Below, in pieces: positions 17,071 through 26,517 of a stretch of 64,000 bases of DNA; positions within the stretch are counted from its first letter, which is position 1, and each line of letters opens with the position of its first letter. Below the pieces are notes generated by a model. It saw only the letters and a program-made list of their open reading frames with translations. It searched no databases and was not told where the DNA came from. The position numbers were made by a program, and so were the translations under genes. The DNA lies in the NCBI GenBank assembly GCA_041739525.1, contig JBGSNQ010000062.1:27027-91026 (forward strand), given 5' to 3'. The stretch is from DATJGR01 sp041739525. GTDB taxonomy: Bacteria; Pseudomonadota; Gammaproteobacteria; Pseudomonadales; Azotimanducaceae.

Positions 17071-17122
17071 GACTGAACGGTTCGACTGAACGGTCCGACC
17101 GAACGATTCGACCGAATGCGAC
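17071..17122 (+). repeat. Four tandem copies of a 13-base repeat
   Basis: The unit GACTGAACGGTTC (17071-17083) is followed by GACTGAACGGTCC, GACCGAACGATTC and a degenerate GACCGAATGCGAC ending at 17122. It begins three bases after the stop of the Gfo/Idh gene and lies about 90 bases before the next start. It could be a replication-slippage array or a cluster of operator half-sites. Confidence 0.85.
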
Positions 17123-17214
17123 CGTAGACGACATCGACCCCGCCCAAGTAACCTGCGAATTCAAACGAATTAATCCCGTTCGAAACCTACACGAACAAAC
17201 ACGAGCGAGCTCTC

Positions 17215-18393
17215 ATGAATGCACGTCAACCGTTGCGCAGCGGCATCTTCCTTGCACCGTTCCATCCCATTAACGAAGACCCGACCCTCGCGATCCGCCG
17301 CGACATCCAGCTGGTCGAGTGGCTCGACGAACTCGGCTACGAAGAGGCATGGATCGGCGAACACCACTCGGCGGGTTTCGAAATCATCTCGTCGCCCGAG
17401 GTGTTCATCGCCGCGGCTGCGGAGCGCACACAGCGCATCAAACTCGGCACCGGCGTGGTGTCGTTGCCGTATCACAACCCGCTGACGGCCGCGAACCGCA
17501 TCATCCAGCTCGACCACCAGACGCGCGGCCGCGTGATCTTCGGCGTCGGCCCGGGCCTGTTGCCGTCCGATGCAATGATGATGGGTATTCCCGTCGACAA
17601 GCAGCGCGACCGCATGGTCGAGTCGATCGAAGTGATCCTGCGGCTGTTCAAAGGCGAAACCGTCACGAAGGAAACCGAGTGGTTCAAGCTGACGAACGCA
17701 CGCATCCAATTGCTGCCGTTCACGAAGCCGTACCCGGAAATCGCCGTCGCCAGTTCGGTTACGCCTTCCGGTGGCACACTTGCCGGCCGCCACGACTTCG
17801 GCATGTTGTGCGTGGCCGCAACGAACCCGCTCGGCTACGACGCGCTTGGCATCAACTGGGAAGTTGCGAAGAAGACCGCGGCAGAGCACGGCCGCACGAT
17901 GGATCCGGGTCGCTTGCGCCTGATCGGCCCGATGCACATCGCAGAAACGCGCAAGGAAGCCCGCGAACAGGTGCAATTCGGCTTCCATCAATGGAGCGGC
18001 TACTTCAATTCGATCAACCGCATGGGCGCTGAAGACCTGCAAGGCAAAGATCCGATCGACGCGATGATCGAACGCGGCGCCGGCATCATCGGCACGCCCG
18101 ACGACGCCATCGCGCAGATCGAACGTTTGGAGCAGAAGATCCCGAACTTCGGTACGTACCTGATGCTCGCCCACAACTGGGCGAACTTCGAAGACACCAA
18201 GCGTTCATACGCGCTGTTTGCGCAGCACGTGAAGCCGCACTTCAACCGCGTGAATAGCGCCCGTGCGGAATCGCTGCAATGGGCGGCCGACAACTCGGAT
18301 ACGTTCATGGGTGCGGCGATGGGCGCGGCCGCGAAGACCATCGAGAAGTACCAGCGCGCAGAAGCCGAAAAGGCCCAGAAGAAAGCCGGTTGA
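17215..18393 (+). CDS. LLM-class flavin-dependent monooxygenase (limonene monooxygenase-like)
   Basis: A 392-residue luciferase-family enzyme, longer than the F420 LLM proteins in this window. It has SGIFLAPFHPINEDPTLAIR at the N terminus, DELGYEEAWIGEHHSAG near residues 38-54, LGTGVVSLPYHNPL, and an extended C-terminal helical region ending in a lysine/alanine-rich tail. These features match limonene-1,2-monooxygenase-like FMNH2/O2 enzymes, so FMN rather than F420 is the likely cofactor. A partner flavin reductase is not adjacent. It has its own promoter region after the 13-base repeats. Its stop is 19 bases from a convergent carboxylesterase gene. The substrate may be a terpenoid or other hydrophobic alkene (inference). 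Confidence 0.9.
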   Translation: MNARQPLRSGIFLAPFHPINEDPTLAIRRDIQLVEWLDELGYEEAWIGEHHSAGFEIISSPEVFIAAAAERTQRIKLGTGVVSLPYHNPLTAANRIIQLDHQTRGRVIFGVGPGLLPSDAMMMGIPVDKQRDRMVESIEVILRLFKGETVTKETEWFKLTNARIQLLPFTKPYPEIAVASSVTPSGGTLAGRHDFGMLCVAATNPLGYDALGINWEVAKKTAAEHGRTMDPGRLRLIGPMHIAETRKEAREQVQFGFHQWSGYFNSINRMGAEDLQGKDPIDAMIERGAGIIGTPDDAIAQIERLEQKIPNFGTYLMLAHNWANFEDTKRSYALFAQHVKPHFNRVNSARAESLQWAADNSDTFMGAAMGAAAKTIEKYQRAEAEKAQKKAG

Positions 18394-18411
18394 GCCGCAG
18401 GGGCGCGGTAC

Positions 18412-19968
18412 CTACCGCGCCTCCGCCCCTTCCCATCGTTGTTGGAAAAAGTCGAGCTGAGGTGCGCGGAACTTCTGTACAACTTCGATCTTTGGCCGCA
18501 CCACGAGCCATTCGTCGGAACCCGCGGAATATTCCGGCCAGCGCGGCAGACCTCTTCCGTTTGGATCGCCGCTGCGCGCGAAGTTCGCCCAATAGGTGTT
18601 CATGATCGCGGCCATCGCCTCGTCCTCTTTCGTGGCCAGCATCTGTACGACTTTCGGTAACTGATTGAACGCGTCGAACACGTAGGCGATTTCGGCGCCA
18701 TGCGCGGCACCCGGTACTTTGCCGCGGCGACGTTCAAGCACGTAGTCGAAGTGATAGAGATACACAGGCGCATCGCGCGCAGCGACAGAACGCGCAACGT
18801 GCCGCGCGCCCGACGTGAACGTCGCATCGCCGAATGCCTGGTTCGCAAGATCGGTGTCGTCAGTGGCGACTCCGGCATACAGCTTCTTCAATCCGACGGC
18901 GTCCGCGCCAAGTGTCGTCAGCAGCTTGTTCGCATCGGTTCCGAACGCCTCGAGCACACTCGCTTCGTAGCTGTTGGTGCCGATCAGCAGCGGCACGCGA
19001 TGGAAGTCACCGTTCGCCAAACGTACGCCTGGATCGTCAGGCACCCACACGCCGTCGATGACCGGTCCCACTCCGCCGAGACCTTCCGCCAGCTGTCCGT
19101 CGCCCAGCACTTGTTGCGTCGATAGCATGCGCAACGCGGAGGCGTCGGCAGCGCCGACGCTTTTCGCCCATGCAACCCCTTGATCGAGCAACGACTGCTT
19201 CGAGCCACGCGCCGAATCCAGCCGCCGGTCGAGCTGATGCCCGCCGCCGCTCTCGATGATCGCTTTCTGGAACAAGCCTTCCGCTTTAGGCGACGTCAGC
19301 AGGTGCAACACGCCGGCGCCGCCGGCGGATTCGCCGAACACGGTTACGTTGTCGGGGTCGCCGCCGAAGGCCGCGATGTTTGTTTGCACCCATTCGAGTG
19401 CGGCGGCCTGGTCCATCAAACCGAAGTTGCCCTGCGCATCTCCGGCATTCGCCGCCGATAGCGCCGGGTGCGCGAAGAAACCGAACCGACCGAGCCGATA
19501 GTTCAGCGTCACCAGCACGATGCCGCGCTTCGCGAACCGGGTGCCGTCATAGATGGGCATCGATCCGGAACCAAGACGGAATGCGCCACCATGAATCCAC
19601 ACCATCACCGGCCGCTTGCCGGCCAGCGCCTCGGTCCACACGTTCAGGAACAGACAACTCTCGTCCGTCGCGCCCGCATCGCCTGCTCGATTGCGCCGCG
19701 CCGGTTGCGGACACGCCGCGCCGAAATGAGTTGCATCGCGCGGCTGCGTCCATGCTGCCGGCGGTTGTGGTGGACGCCAGCGCAGCGCTCCGACGGGCGG
19801 TGCTGCATAGGGAATGCCCTTGAACGTCAGCACGCCGTTTTCGCTCATGCCGATCAATGGCCCCGAACTTGTCTGCGCTGTTGTATGCACTGCCGGATCA
19901 GCCCTTACGAGCAACACGGTGGCGACGCACACCAAGGCGACCACTGCGCGAGCAGAGCGAACGTACAT
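18412..19968 (-). CDS. Type-B carboxylesterase/lipase, exported
   Basis: A 518-residue alpha/beta-hydrolase of the type-B carboxylesterase (cholinesterase-like) family that cleaves ester bonds. The signal peptide is about residues 1-25 (core AVVALVCVATVLLV). The early block FKGIPYAAPPVGALRWRPP is followed by ESCLFLNVW, then PVMVWIHGGAF forms the oxyanion region. The nucleophile elbow GESAGG places Ser at residue 214; acid and His partners lie further on, with AHGAEIAYVF near the histidine. ATG 19968 has GGGGAGTGCCG upstream. It lies divergent to the beta-helix lipoprotein gene and is likely periplasmic. It could release acids or alcohols from esters for the CoA pathways nearby. Confidence 0.93.
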   Translation of the reverse strand: MYVRSARAVVALVCVATVLLVRADPAVHTTAQTSSGPLIGMSENGVLTFKGIPYAAPPVGALRWRPPQPPAAWTQPRDATHFGAACPQPARRNRAGDAGATDESCLFLNVWTEALAGKRPVMVWIHGGAFRLGSGSMPIYDGTRFAKRGIVLVTLNYRLGRFGFFAHPALSAANAGDAQGNFGLMDQAAALEWVQTNIAAFGGDPDNVTVFGESAGGAGVLHLLTSPKAEGLFQKAIIESGGGHQLDRRLDSARGSKQSLLDQGVAWAKSVGAADASALRMLSTQQVLGDGQLAEGLGGVGPVIDGVWVPDDPGVRLANGDFHRVPLLIGTNSYEASVLEAFGTDANKLLTTLGADAVGLKKLYAGVATDDTDLANQAFGDATFTSGARHVARSVAARDAPVYLYHFDYVLERRRGKVPGAAHGAEIAYVFDAFNQLPKVVQMLATKEDEAMAAIMNTYWANFARSGDPNGRGLPRWPEYSAGSDEWLVVRPKIEVVQKFRAPQLDFFQQRWEGAEAR

Positions 19969-20109
19969 CGGCACTCCCCGAAATCCACTGAAACGCGAGC
20001 CTACATCAGCCCATCGCCTTCGCCAGCCTGCACGAAGGCGCGCCGACAACTTGGTTCACTGGAGCGCCTCTGCTATAAAGCCGCGCACAAAAACTACCCG
20101 GAATCGACG

Positions 20110-21357
20110 ATGCTCCGAAGCAGGTTTCTAGCGATGTGTGCGGTGTTCGGAATCGTCTACGGCTGTGGCCAGCAGCAGTCGGCAAGCACGCCTGCGACTC
20201 CCGCAGACTACGAAAAAACGCTGCGCACGCAGCTCGAGTCGGCAAAACCGGGCGACGTGATCACCATTCCCGAAGGCACGTTCCCGATGACGCGCAGCCT
20301 CGTGCTGTCGACGAGCGACGTCACCATCAAAGGTGCCGGAATGGACAAGAGCGTGCTGTCGTTCAAAGGACAGATCGCCGGCGCCGAAGGTCTGCTCGTG
20401 AACGCGAGCAACTTCACCATCGAAGACGTTGCAATCGAAGACACGAAAGGCGACGCGCTGAAAGTGAACGAAGGATCCAACATCGTCATCCGGCGCGTTC
20501 GCACCGAGTGGACCGGCGGGCCGAACACGAAGAACGGCGCTTACGGCATCTATCCGGTGATGACGCAGAACACGCTGGTCGATGGTTCCGTGGCCATCGG
20601 CGCGTCGGACGCCGGCATCTACGTCGGGCAGTCGCAGAACGTGGTGATTCGCAACAGTCGCGCCGAATTCAACGTGGCCGGCATCGAGATCGAGAACACC
20701 ATCGGCGCCGACGTGCACGACAACATCGCCACCAACAACACCGGCGGAATCCTGGTGTTCAACATGCCGGACCTGAAGCAGCCGGGGCACAACACCCGCG
20801 TCTTCAACAATCAGGTCGTGGGCAATAACACCAAGAACTTCGGTGCGGAAGGCAGCGCAGTAGCGAGCGTGCCGGCCGGTTCCGGCGTGGTGATCAATTC
20901 GAACGACAACGTCGAGATCTTCGACAACACCATCGGCGACAACAAGACGGCCAACGTGCTCATCTCGAGCTACTTCAGCGTGCAGTATTCCGGCGAACGC
21001 AAACTGGCCGAGACGTTCGACGCCTATCCCGAAGGCATCTTCATCTACGGCAACACGTTCTCGAAGGGCGGCACCGCGCCCGATCGGGCTGCCTTGCAGG
21101 CACTGCGCGAAGCGATGTTCGGCGCCGACGGTAATCTGTCCGACGTCGTGTGGGATGGCATCGTGAACTCCGACAAATTTGTCGAGGGGCGCTTGCCTGC
21201 CGAACTGTCCATCTGCGTCGACAACGGCACGGCCGATCTGCTGAACGTCGACAACGCCAACAAGAACGCGAATCCAAAGATCGACACGGCAGCGCACCGT
21301 TGCCAACTCGAGAAATTGCCGGCCATCGTTTTGCCCGTATCGTCCACCACGTCGTGA
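20110..21357 (+). CDS. Parallel beta-helix repeat lipoprotein (TIGR03805-like)
   Basis: A 415-residue exported protein. The frame is open far upstream, but ATG 20110 starts a lipoprotein signal (MLRSRFLAMCAVFGIVYGCG, lipobox Cys near 19). The body is a right-handed parallel beta-helix with many short repeats of N/D-V-x-I pattern, for example NASNFTIEDVAIEDTKGDAL, SQNVVIRNSRAEFNVAGIEI and ADVHDNIATNNTGGILVF. This matches a conserved family that occurs beside a specific cytochrome c family. Its stop overlaps the start of that cytochrome here, so the pair is translationally coupled. Beta-helix proteins of this kind may bind or act on polysaccharide, but no catalytic residue can be assigned and the role is unknown. 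Confidence 0.88.
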   Translation: MLRSRFLAMCAVFGIVYGCGQQQSASTPATPADYEKTLRTQLESAKPGDVITIPEGTFPMTRSLVLSTSDVTIKGAGMDKSVLSFKGQIAGAEGLLVNASNFTIEDVAIEDTKGDALKVNEGSNIVIRRVRTEWTGGPNTKNGAYGIYPVMTQNTLVDGSVAIGASDAGIYVGQSQNVVIRNSRAEFNVAGIEIENTIGADVHDNIATNNTGGILVFNMPDLKQPGHNTRVFNNQVVGNNTKNFGAEGSAVASVPAGSGVVINSNDNVEIFDNTIGDNKTANVLISSYFSVQYSGERKLAETFDAYPEGIFIYGNTFSKGGTAPDRAALQALREAMFGADGNLSDVVWDGIVNSDKFVEGRLPAELSICVDNGTADLLNVDNANKNANPKIDTAAHRCQLEKLPAIVLPVSSTTS

Positions 21358-22481
21358 TCCGCAGATTTTCGATCGGGTGCCTCGTCGCAGCGCTCTGCGC
21401 GTGCGGCGGCGCGCCGCGATCGGTACAGCATTTCGCGTCTGACGCGTATCCGGCGCACCTCTCGGAGTGGGGTGTACTCAGTGTCGCCGACGATCGGCTG
21501 GCGCTGAGCGAAGGCTTCCTGCCCTACGATCTCAATACGCCGCTGTTCAGCGACTACGCGCACAAACTGCGCGCCGCGTGGTTACCGCCGGGCACCCATG
21601 CGAGCTACAGCGCCGACAGTGTCTTCGACTTTCCCGTAGGAACGATCCTCTCGAAGACCTTCTACTACCCGCGCGCGGCCGCGCCGGAAGGCGCACTGCT
21701 GCGCAACGAGGACGATAGCTTCGACTTCACCGGCACCGATCTCGATCTGCGCAAAGTGCGCTTGATCGAAACGCGCCTGCTGGTGCGCCAGGAAAGCGGT
21801 TGGGATGCGCTGACGTATGTCTGGGATGCCGCACAGCACGAAGCGACGCTGGAGATTGCCGGCGACATCAAGCAGCTCGAAGTGGTGACAAGCGAAGGCG
21901 CCGTACAGCAGGTGCACTACGTCATCCCAACCCGGAACGAATGTGCAAATTGCCACGCCACCGAGCACGCGTCCGGCAAGATCCATCCGATCGGACTCGC
22001 GGCGCGGCATCTCAACAAGACGTACGAACACTACGCAGACGGCGCCGCCCCTCAACTGCAGCGTTGGGTGGAACGCGGCTACCTCGACCACTCCGCCGAC
22101 GATGCGCCCGCAAACGCGCTGTGGCGTGCCGGTGCCACCGACGACATCGAGCACCGCGCACGGTCGTATCTGGACGTGAACTGCGGCCACTGCCACAACC
22201 CGAAGGGCGCGGCCGATACGTCGGGGCTGTTTCTGAACGCGAGCGAAACCTCGCCGCGCAGGCTGGGCGTGTGCAAACCGCCCATCGCTGCAGGCCGCGG
22301 CACCGGCGGACGTCACGTGTCCGTCATGCCCGGCAAGCCGGACGAGTCGATCATGATCTACAGGGTGGACGATACCGACCCCGGCATCATGATGCCCGAA
22401 CTCGGCCGCACGACCGTGCACGAAGAAGGCGTCGCGCTGCTGCGACACTGGGTGGAATCGCTACCGGGCGTCTGTTCCTGA
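21354..22481 (+). CDS. Diheme c-type cytochrome lipoprotein (SO2930/HNE_0200-like)
   Basis: A 375-residue exported redox protein. GTG 21354 overlaps the beta-helix stop and gives the signal VIRRFSIGCLVAALCACGG, with a lipobox-like Cys near residue 18. Two heme-binding motifs are present: CANCH at Cys197-His201 and CGHCH at Cys277-His281. The N-terminal domain (LSEWGVLSVADDRLALSEG, FDFPVGTILSKTFYYPR) is the part characteristic of this family. It probably passes electrons in the periplasm or outer membrane in concert with its beta-helix partner. The overlapping ORF upstream of GTG is not protein-like. Its 3' end overlaps the convergent kinase gene by 21 bases. Confidence 0.9.
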   Translation: MIRRFSIGCLVAALCACGGAPRSVQHFASDAYPAHLSEWGVLSVADDRLALSEGFLPYDLNTPLFSDYAHKLRAAWLPPGTHASYSADSVFDFPVGTILSKTFYYPRAAAPEGALLRNEDDSFDFTGTDLDLRKVRLIETRLLVRQESGWDALTYVWDAAQHEATLEIAGDIKQLEVVTSEGAVQQVHYVIPTRNECANCHATEHASGKIHPIGLAARHLNKTYEHYADGAAPQLQRWVERGYLDHSADDAPANALWRAGATDDIEHRARSYLDVNCGHCHNPKGAADTSGLFLNASETSPRRLGVCKPPIAAGRGTGGRHVSVMPGKPDESIMIYRVDDTDPGIMMPELGRTTVHEEGVALLRHWVESLPGVCS

Positions 22482-24953
22482 CGCCCTCGACGCACCGCGC
22501 TCCGGTGTGATCGTTGGCCCGCGCTCCTGCGCGATCGACGGAAAGTGGCGCTCGAGCAGTTCTGCAAGACCCTCGAGCCGAATCGGCTTCGACAAATAGT
22601 CATCCATACCCGCCGCGATGCAGGCATCGCGGTCGCCCTGCATCGCGCTCGCCGTAAGCGCAACGATCTTCGGTTGCGACGACGCATGCGCGCGTATCCG
22701 CAATGTCGCTTCGAAACCGTCGAGTTCCGGCATCTGCACGTCCATGAGAATCAGATCGTATTTGAAGCCGTTTGCCATCGTGACGGCTTCCAGACCGTTG
22801 CCGCAAAGATCGACGATGCATCCGAGGCGCCCGAGCATTCGCGCTGCAACCCGCTGATTGATCGCGTTGTCTTCGGCCACCAGAACGTGTAACGAACGGC
22901 TGCGTTGCGGGCTCGGCTGCACCACCGGTAACGGTCGCGGTCGAGGCAGCGCACCACGCTCCGGCAGCAACCTATGCAACACACCCTGTAATGTCTGTCG
23001 CCGCGCCGGCTTCGACATCAACGCATCGAACAGACCCTTTGCTTCGACTGCCTCGCGGCCGACCGACGTCAGGAGGATCAACGGCGGACAACGTTCGGCA
23101 AGCGCAAAGCGGATGCGATGCGCAAGTTCATCGCCGCTCGCCTGCGGCATCTGATGATCCAGGATGATCCAGTCGAACGTTCCGGCGACGGCTTGTTCGA
23201 GACACTCCTCGGGATCGCAACACATCACGACGTCCACGCCCCATCGCGCAAGCGTTAGCCCCAGCACGTAGCGGTTCGTCGCATTGTCGTCGATACAAAG
23301 CACGCGGCGGCCCTTGAGCACTCCAGCCTCCAGTACAGGCCGTGCCGCGGACGCTCCTTCGAACTTAACGTTGAAGGAGAACGTGGACCCGACCCCGACT
23401 TCACTCGTCAACGTGAGGTGACCACCCATCAGTTCGACTAGCTGTTTCGAAATGGATAACCCCAGTCCCGTGCCGCCATAACGACGCGTGGTCGACGCAT
23501 CCACCTGCGTGAAAGCCTGGAAAAGCACGCCCTGGCGCTCTGCGGGAATTCCAATTCCGGTATCACGCACGGAAACGAGCAGCTCTGCGCCGTCGTCCTG
23601 CCGCGCCGAGGCGCGCACGTGCACGTATACCTCGCCGCGCTCCGTGAATTTGATGCCGTTGCCGACCAGATTGACGAGCACCTGCCGCAACCGTGTTGCA
23701 TCGCCGACAACCTCTGCAGGCACGCCGGGATCGACATACATCGACAGCTCCAGCCCCTTGCCATGTGCCTGTCCGGCCAGCAGTTCGAGACTCTCTATCA
23801 CGCACTGCTCGACGTCGAACGGATGCGACTCGAGTTCCACCCGACCCGCCTCTATTTTCGAGAAGTCCAGAATGTCGTTGATGATCGTCAGCAACGATTC
23901 GCCGCTGACGCGAATCGTGTCGACGAAGTCGCGCTGTTGGCCGGTGAGCGGCGTATCGAGCAGCAGGCTCGTCATGCCGATGACACCGTTCATGGGCGTG
24001 CGCACCTCATGGCTCATGTTGGCGAGAAACTGGCTGCGGGCCAGCACGGCCGCTTCCGCCAGCTCTTTCGCCGACCGCAGCGACTTTTCCATCGCCTTGC
24101 GTTCAGACACGTCGGAGATCCGGAGCAGCAGCGCCGTGTGCTCGTCCAGATCGATCAGACGCAGTGCTATGTCGCCCCACAGCGATGCACCGCTCGACGT
24201 CGTGAATCTGCGTTCGCCGGTCCACACGCGATCGCGCCGCAGTTGCTCCGCGATCGATGCATCGGGAAGCAGCACGTCGCGCGCCAGCCCCGCGATCACC
24301 TGTGGGTCGTCGGAGTCGAACATCTGCCGCGCGCGATCGTTGCACATCAACACGCGCCCGCCCGGAACTTCGGCAAGCACAAGAGCGTCGGCACTTTCCT
24401 GGAACAGCGACGACATCAGCGCCTCGCTCTCCTCGGTGCGCCTTTGCGCCTGCAGGCGGGAGCCGATGACGATGTACGCGATAACCGCGAACGTGATCAG
24501 CACGTAGGTGTAGTACGTAGGATCGTAGGCTGGATGCGGCGCCGCTCTGACGCCGATCATCAGCCCGCCGCCGACCACTGCGAAAAACGCCGCCACGAGC
24601 GCGCGCGACCGGAACAGCAATCCCGCCACCGTCATTACCGCGAGCGCACCCAGGCCGCTGTCGGTCGAAAAACCCGTGCCGTAAGCGACGCCCACGGTCA
24701 TGCCGCCGATCAGGAACATCGGCACGGTCAGGTAGTCGATCGGCCGCTCACGCACACGCGCCGAAAGAAACGTGGCCGCCACGAATACGAGACACGAAGC
24801 GCTGACCAGCAGGCGCAGATACCACGACCATTCCGGCTCGGGTTCGACAGTGCGACGCATCAGCCCGATCGCGATGAGCGCAATCGGCGCGACGACCGCG
24901 AGCACCCGATACAGGGTCAGTTGAGTAACCGTTGGGCGAAATGATAGGAACAA
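22461..24953 (-). CDS. Hybrid sensor histidine kinase with two receiver domains
   Basis: An 830-residue inner-membrane sensor kinase. Five or six hydrophobic helices span residues 13-165, followed by a PAS-like domain (about 175-290). The HisKA domain follows, with the phospho-acceptor in NMSHEVRTP (His315), and then the HATPase domain (NLVGNGIKF N-box; DTGIGIP G1; GGTGLGLSI G2). Two receivers follow: Asp599 (ILDHQMP) and Asp738 (LMDVQMP). There is no HPt domain, so a separate phosphotransfer protein is needed. The frame begins with TTG 24953 and a poor ribosome site, so the exact start is uncertain. The signal is unknown. It is tail-to-tail with the cytochrome gene. Confidence 0.92.
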   Translation of the reverse strand: MFLSFRPTVTQLTLYRVLAVVAPIALIAIGLMRRTVEPEPEWSWYLRLLVSASCLVFVAATFLSARVRERPIDYLTVPMFLIGGMTVGVAYGTGFSTDSGLGALAVMTVAGLLFRSRALVAAFFAVVGGGLMIGVRAAPHPAYDPTYYTYVLITFAVIAYIVIGSRLQAQRRTEESEALMSSLFQESADALVLAEVPGGRVLMCNDRARQMFDSDDPQVIAGLARDVLLPDASIAEQLRRDRVWTGERRFTTSSGASLWGDIALRLIDLDEHTALLLRISDVSERKAMEKSLRSAKELAEAAVLARSQFLANMSHEVRTPMNGVIGMTSLLLDTPLTGQQRDFVDTIRVSGESLLTIINDILDFSKIEAGRVELESHPFDVEQCVIESLELLAGQAHGKGLELSMYVDPGVPAEVVGDATRLRQVLVNLVGNGIKFTERGEVYVHVRASARQDDGAELLVSVRDTGIGIPAERQGVLFQAFTQVDASTTRRYGGTGLGLSISKQLVELMGGHLTLTSEVGVGSTFSFNVKFEGASAARPVLEAGVLKGRRVLCIDDNATNRYVLGLTLARWGVDVVMCCDPEECLEQAVAGTFDWIILDHQMPQASGDELAHRIRFALAERCPPLILLTSVGREAVEAKGLFDALMSKPARRQTLQGVLHRLLPERGALPRPRPLPVVQPSPQRSRSLHVLVAEDNAINQRVAARMLGRLGCIVDLCGNGLEAVTMANGFKYDLILMDVQMPELDGFEATLRIRAHASSQPKIVALTASAMQGDRDACIAAGMDDYLSKPIRLEGLAELLERHFPSIAQERGPTITPERGASRASGTDAR

Positions 24954-25050
24954 GGACGACCCGCGCCGTTGCCACGTCCCTTCAGTATAGGAAAGCCCCC
25001 AGCAAGCGAAGGCGCGGGTTCAGATCACGGACAGGCGCGCTTTATGGGGC

Positions 25051-26013
25051 TCAGGCCGTGACAGCCTCGGGCTTCGACACGGCGTGTCGCAGCATCGCCA
25101 GATAGTTCGGCTTGGTCTCCATCCGCGGCCCGAAGCCTTTCTCGATCAGCAATGCGTGCGCCTTAGGCAGGCGGTAGCACGGGCACGATACGAGCAGGTG
25201 ATGCTCGAGGTGATAGTTGACGAAATACGGCGCGATCAGCGCGCGCTCGAGCAAGCCCGCATGCGTCGTTCGCGTATTGCGCAGCCGATCGTCGTTGTCG
25301 GGCACGGCGCCGTGTTCACCGATGTTGCGAATGCGGGAGATGAACATGTGCCACGTCAGTTCGGGTACCACCCACAGCAACAGATACAGATACAGATACC
25401 AGTGTCCGGCCCACGCGAAGCCCGCAAAGAACACCGCGTTGATCGCCACGTTCGGGCCGAGTCGACGTACGGCCTGCATGAGCCGCGACGGTACTGTCTG
25501 CCCCGCCTTTCCGAACGCTGCCTTGACGGTCGCGCTCTGCTGCGAGAATCCGGTCTGCCCGGTGAGATCGCGGATCGCCTTGCGCCGGAAGCTCGACCTG
25601 GTGATGGGAAACGGCGCCGACAACGGCAGATCTGGATCGTTGGGCTGCTGCGTGAACCGATGGTGATTCAGATGATAAGTGCGATACGGAACGATCGATG
25701 CACCGAGCAGCGGCCGGTTCAGCAGCCATTCGCATACCCAATCGTTCAACCGATGGTTCTTGAACAGAAGGTGGTGTGCGCCGTCGTGGCCGATGATGCC
25801 GAGCCCGAGCTGGCGGCCGCCGATGATCAGAATGGCGGGCACGATCACCCAGGGGTAAGGCCAGATCACGGCCGCGGCCCACGTCGCAAGAATCACACCC
25901 CAGCAATGCACCACGAGCCAGGTCGAGTGCCACGGCGACAGCCGCCGCAGTGCGGTGATCTCCTCGCGCGAGAAGAAATCGGTGGGTTTTTCGAGACTGG
26001 CCATGTTACGCAT
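25051..26013 (-). CDS. Membrane fatty-acid desaturase
   Basis: A 320-residue di-iron integral membrane desaturase. The three histidine boxes are HDGAHH (near residues 76-81), HLNHHRF (near 112-118) and HLEHH (near 265-269), with four hydrophobic segments between them. The frame is open to a GTG directly abutting the thioesterase stop, but the first 20 residues look non-coding and ATG 26013 is preferred, with a second ATG three codons on. It is last in a six-gene acyl-CoA operon. It may desaturate lipid acyl chains, or hydroxylate or desaturate the operon's own substrate; the family includes both activities. Confidence 0.9.
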   Translation of the reverse strand: MRNMASLEKPTDFFSREEITALRRLSPWHSTWLVVHCWGVILATWAAAVIWPYPWVIVPAILIIGGRQLGLGIIGHDGAHHLLFKNHRLNDWVCEWLLNRPLLGASIVPYRTYHLNHHRFTQQPNDPDLPLSAPFPITRSSFRRKAIRDLTGQTGFSQQSATVKAAFGKAGQTVPSRLMQAVRRLGPNVAINAVFFAGFAWAGHWYLYLYLLLWVVPELTWHMFISRIRNIGEHGAVPDNDDRLRNTRTTHAGLLERALIAPYFVNYHLEHHLLVSCPCYRLPKAHALLIEKGFGPRMETKPNYLAMLRHAVSKPEAVTA

Positions 26014-26073
26014 TGTAGCTCGCAGCGGAGGCAGCCCCGCAACCGGAACGCCGCCAGAAGCGGCGCTGGCCAC

Positions 26074-26517
26074 CTAACGACCGAGGTCTCGATACGGAAC
26101 GAGCTTTGCGGTTGCAGTCGCTTTCGCGATCAGCGTTTTGGATCCGTCCCACACTGACGACGCCATGAAGGCGATCGATTTGCCCATGTGATCGATGCGA
26201 CCGCGCGCCAGGTATTCACCCGCAGCACCCGGCGCGAGATAGCTGACTTTCAGTTCCAGCGTCGGCGGCGACAACGTTTCGTTCGAGACGAGGAACACCG
26301 CGCGCGCCATCGCGTTGTCGAGCATGGCGGCGATGAAGCCCCCTTGCAGACCCATGGAGTGGCAGTACTCGGGCTTCATACGGAACGTCATCTCCGCCCA
26401 GCGTTCCTCGATGCTCGCTGCCACCACTCTCCCTTCGAGCAGACGCGTCGCTGGTGGCATGTTGCGGTTGAGCCGTTCGATCAACTCTTCGACATTCGTC
26501 ACCGTGGCGTGGACCAC
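26074..26517 (-). CDS. PaaI-type hotdog-fold acyl-CoA thioesterase
   Basis: A 147-residue hotdog thioesterase that hydrolyses acyl-CoA. The block MGLQGGFIAAMLDNAMARAV near residues 55-74 is the PaaI signature helix with its catalytic-site Asp (LDNA), preceded by MKPEYCHSMG. LELKVSYLAPG forms the next strand. The start GTG 26517 overlaps the aldo/keto reductase 3' end by 19 bases, so translation is coupled. A paralogue lies at 51291 beside an enoyl-CoA hydratase. It likely resets CoA pools by releasing dead-end thioesters in the operon. Confidence 0.88.
   Translation of the reverse strand: MVHATVTNVEELIERLNRNMPPATRLLEGRVVAASIEERWAEMTFRMKPEYCHSMGLQGGFIAAMLDNAMARAVFLVSNETLSPPTLELKVSYLAPGAAGEYLARGRIDHMGKSIAFMASSVWDGSKTLIAKATATAKLVPYRDLGR

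Noticed and set aside
17068..17125. GGTTCGA repeats that look like tRNA T-loops
   Set aside because: They are parts of the 13-base direct repeat. No acceptor, D or anticodon stems can be formed.
19468..20109. Upstream extension of the beta-helix frame
   Set aside because: It is antisense to the carboxylesterase and not protein-like; the lipoprotein signal at 20110 marks the real start.
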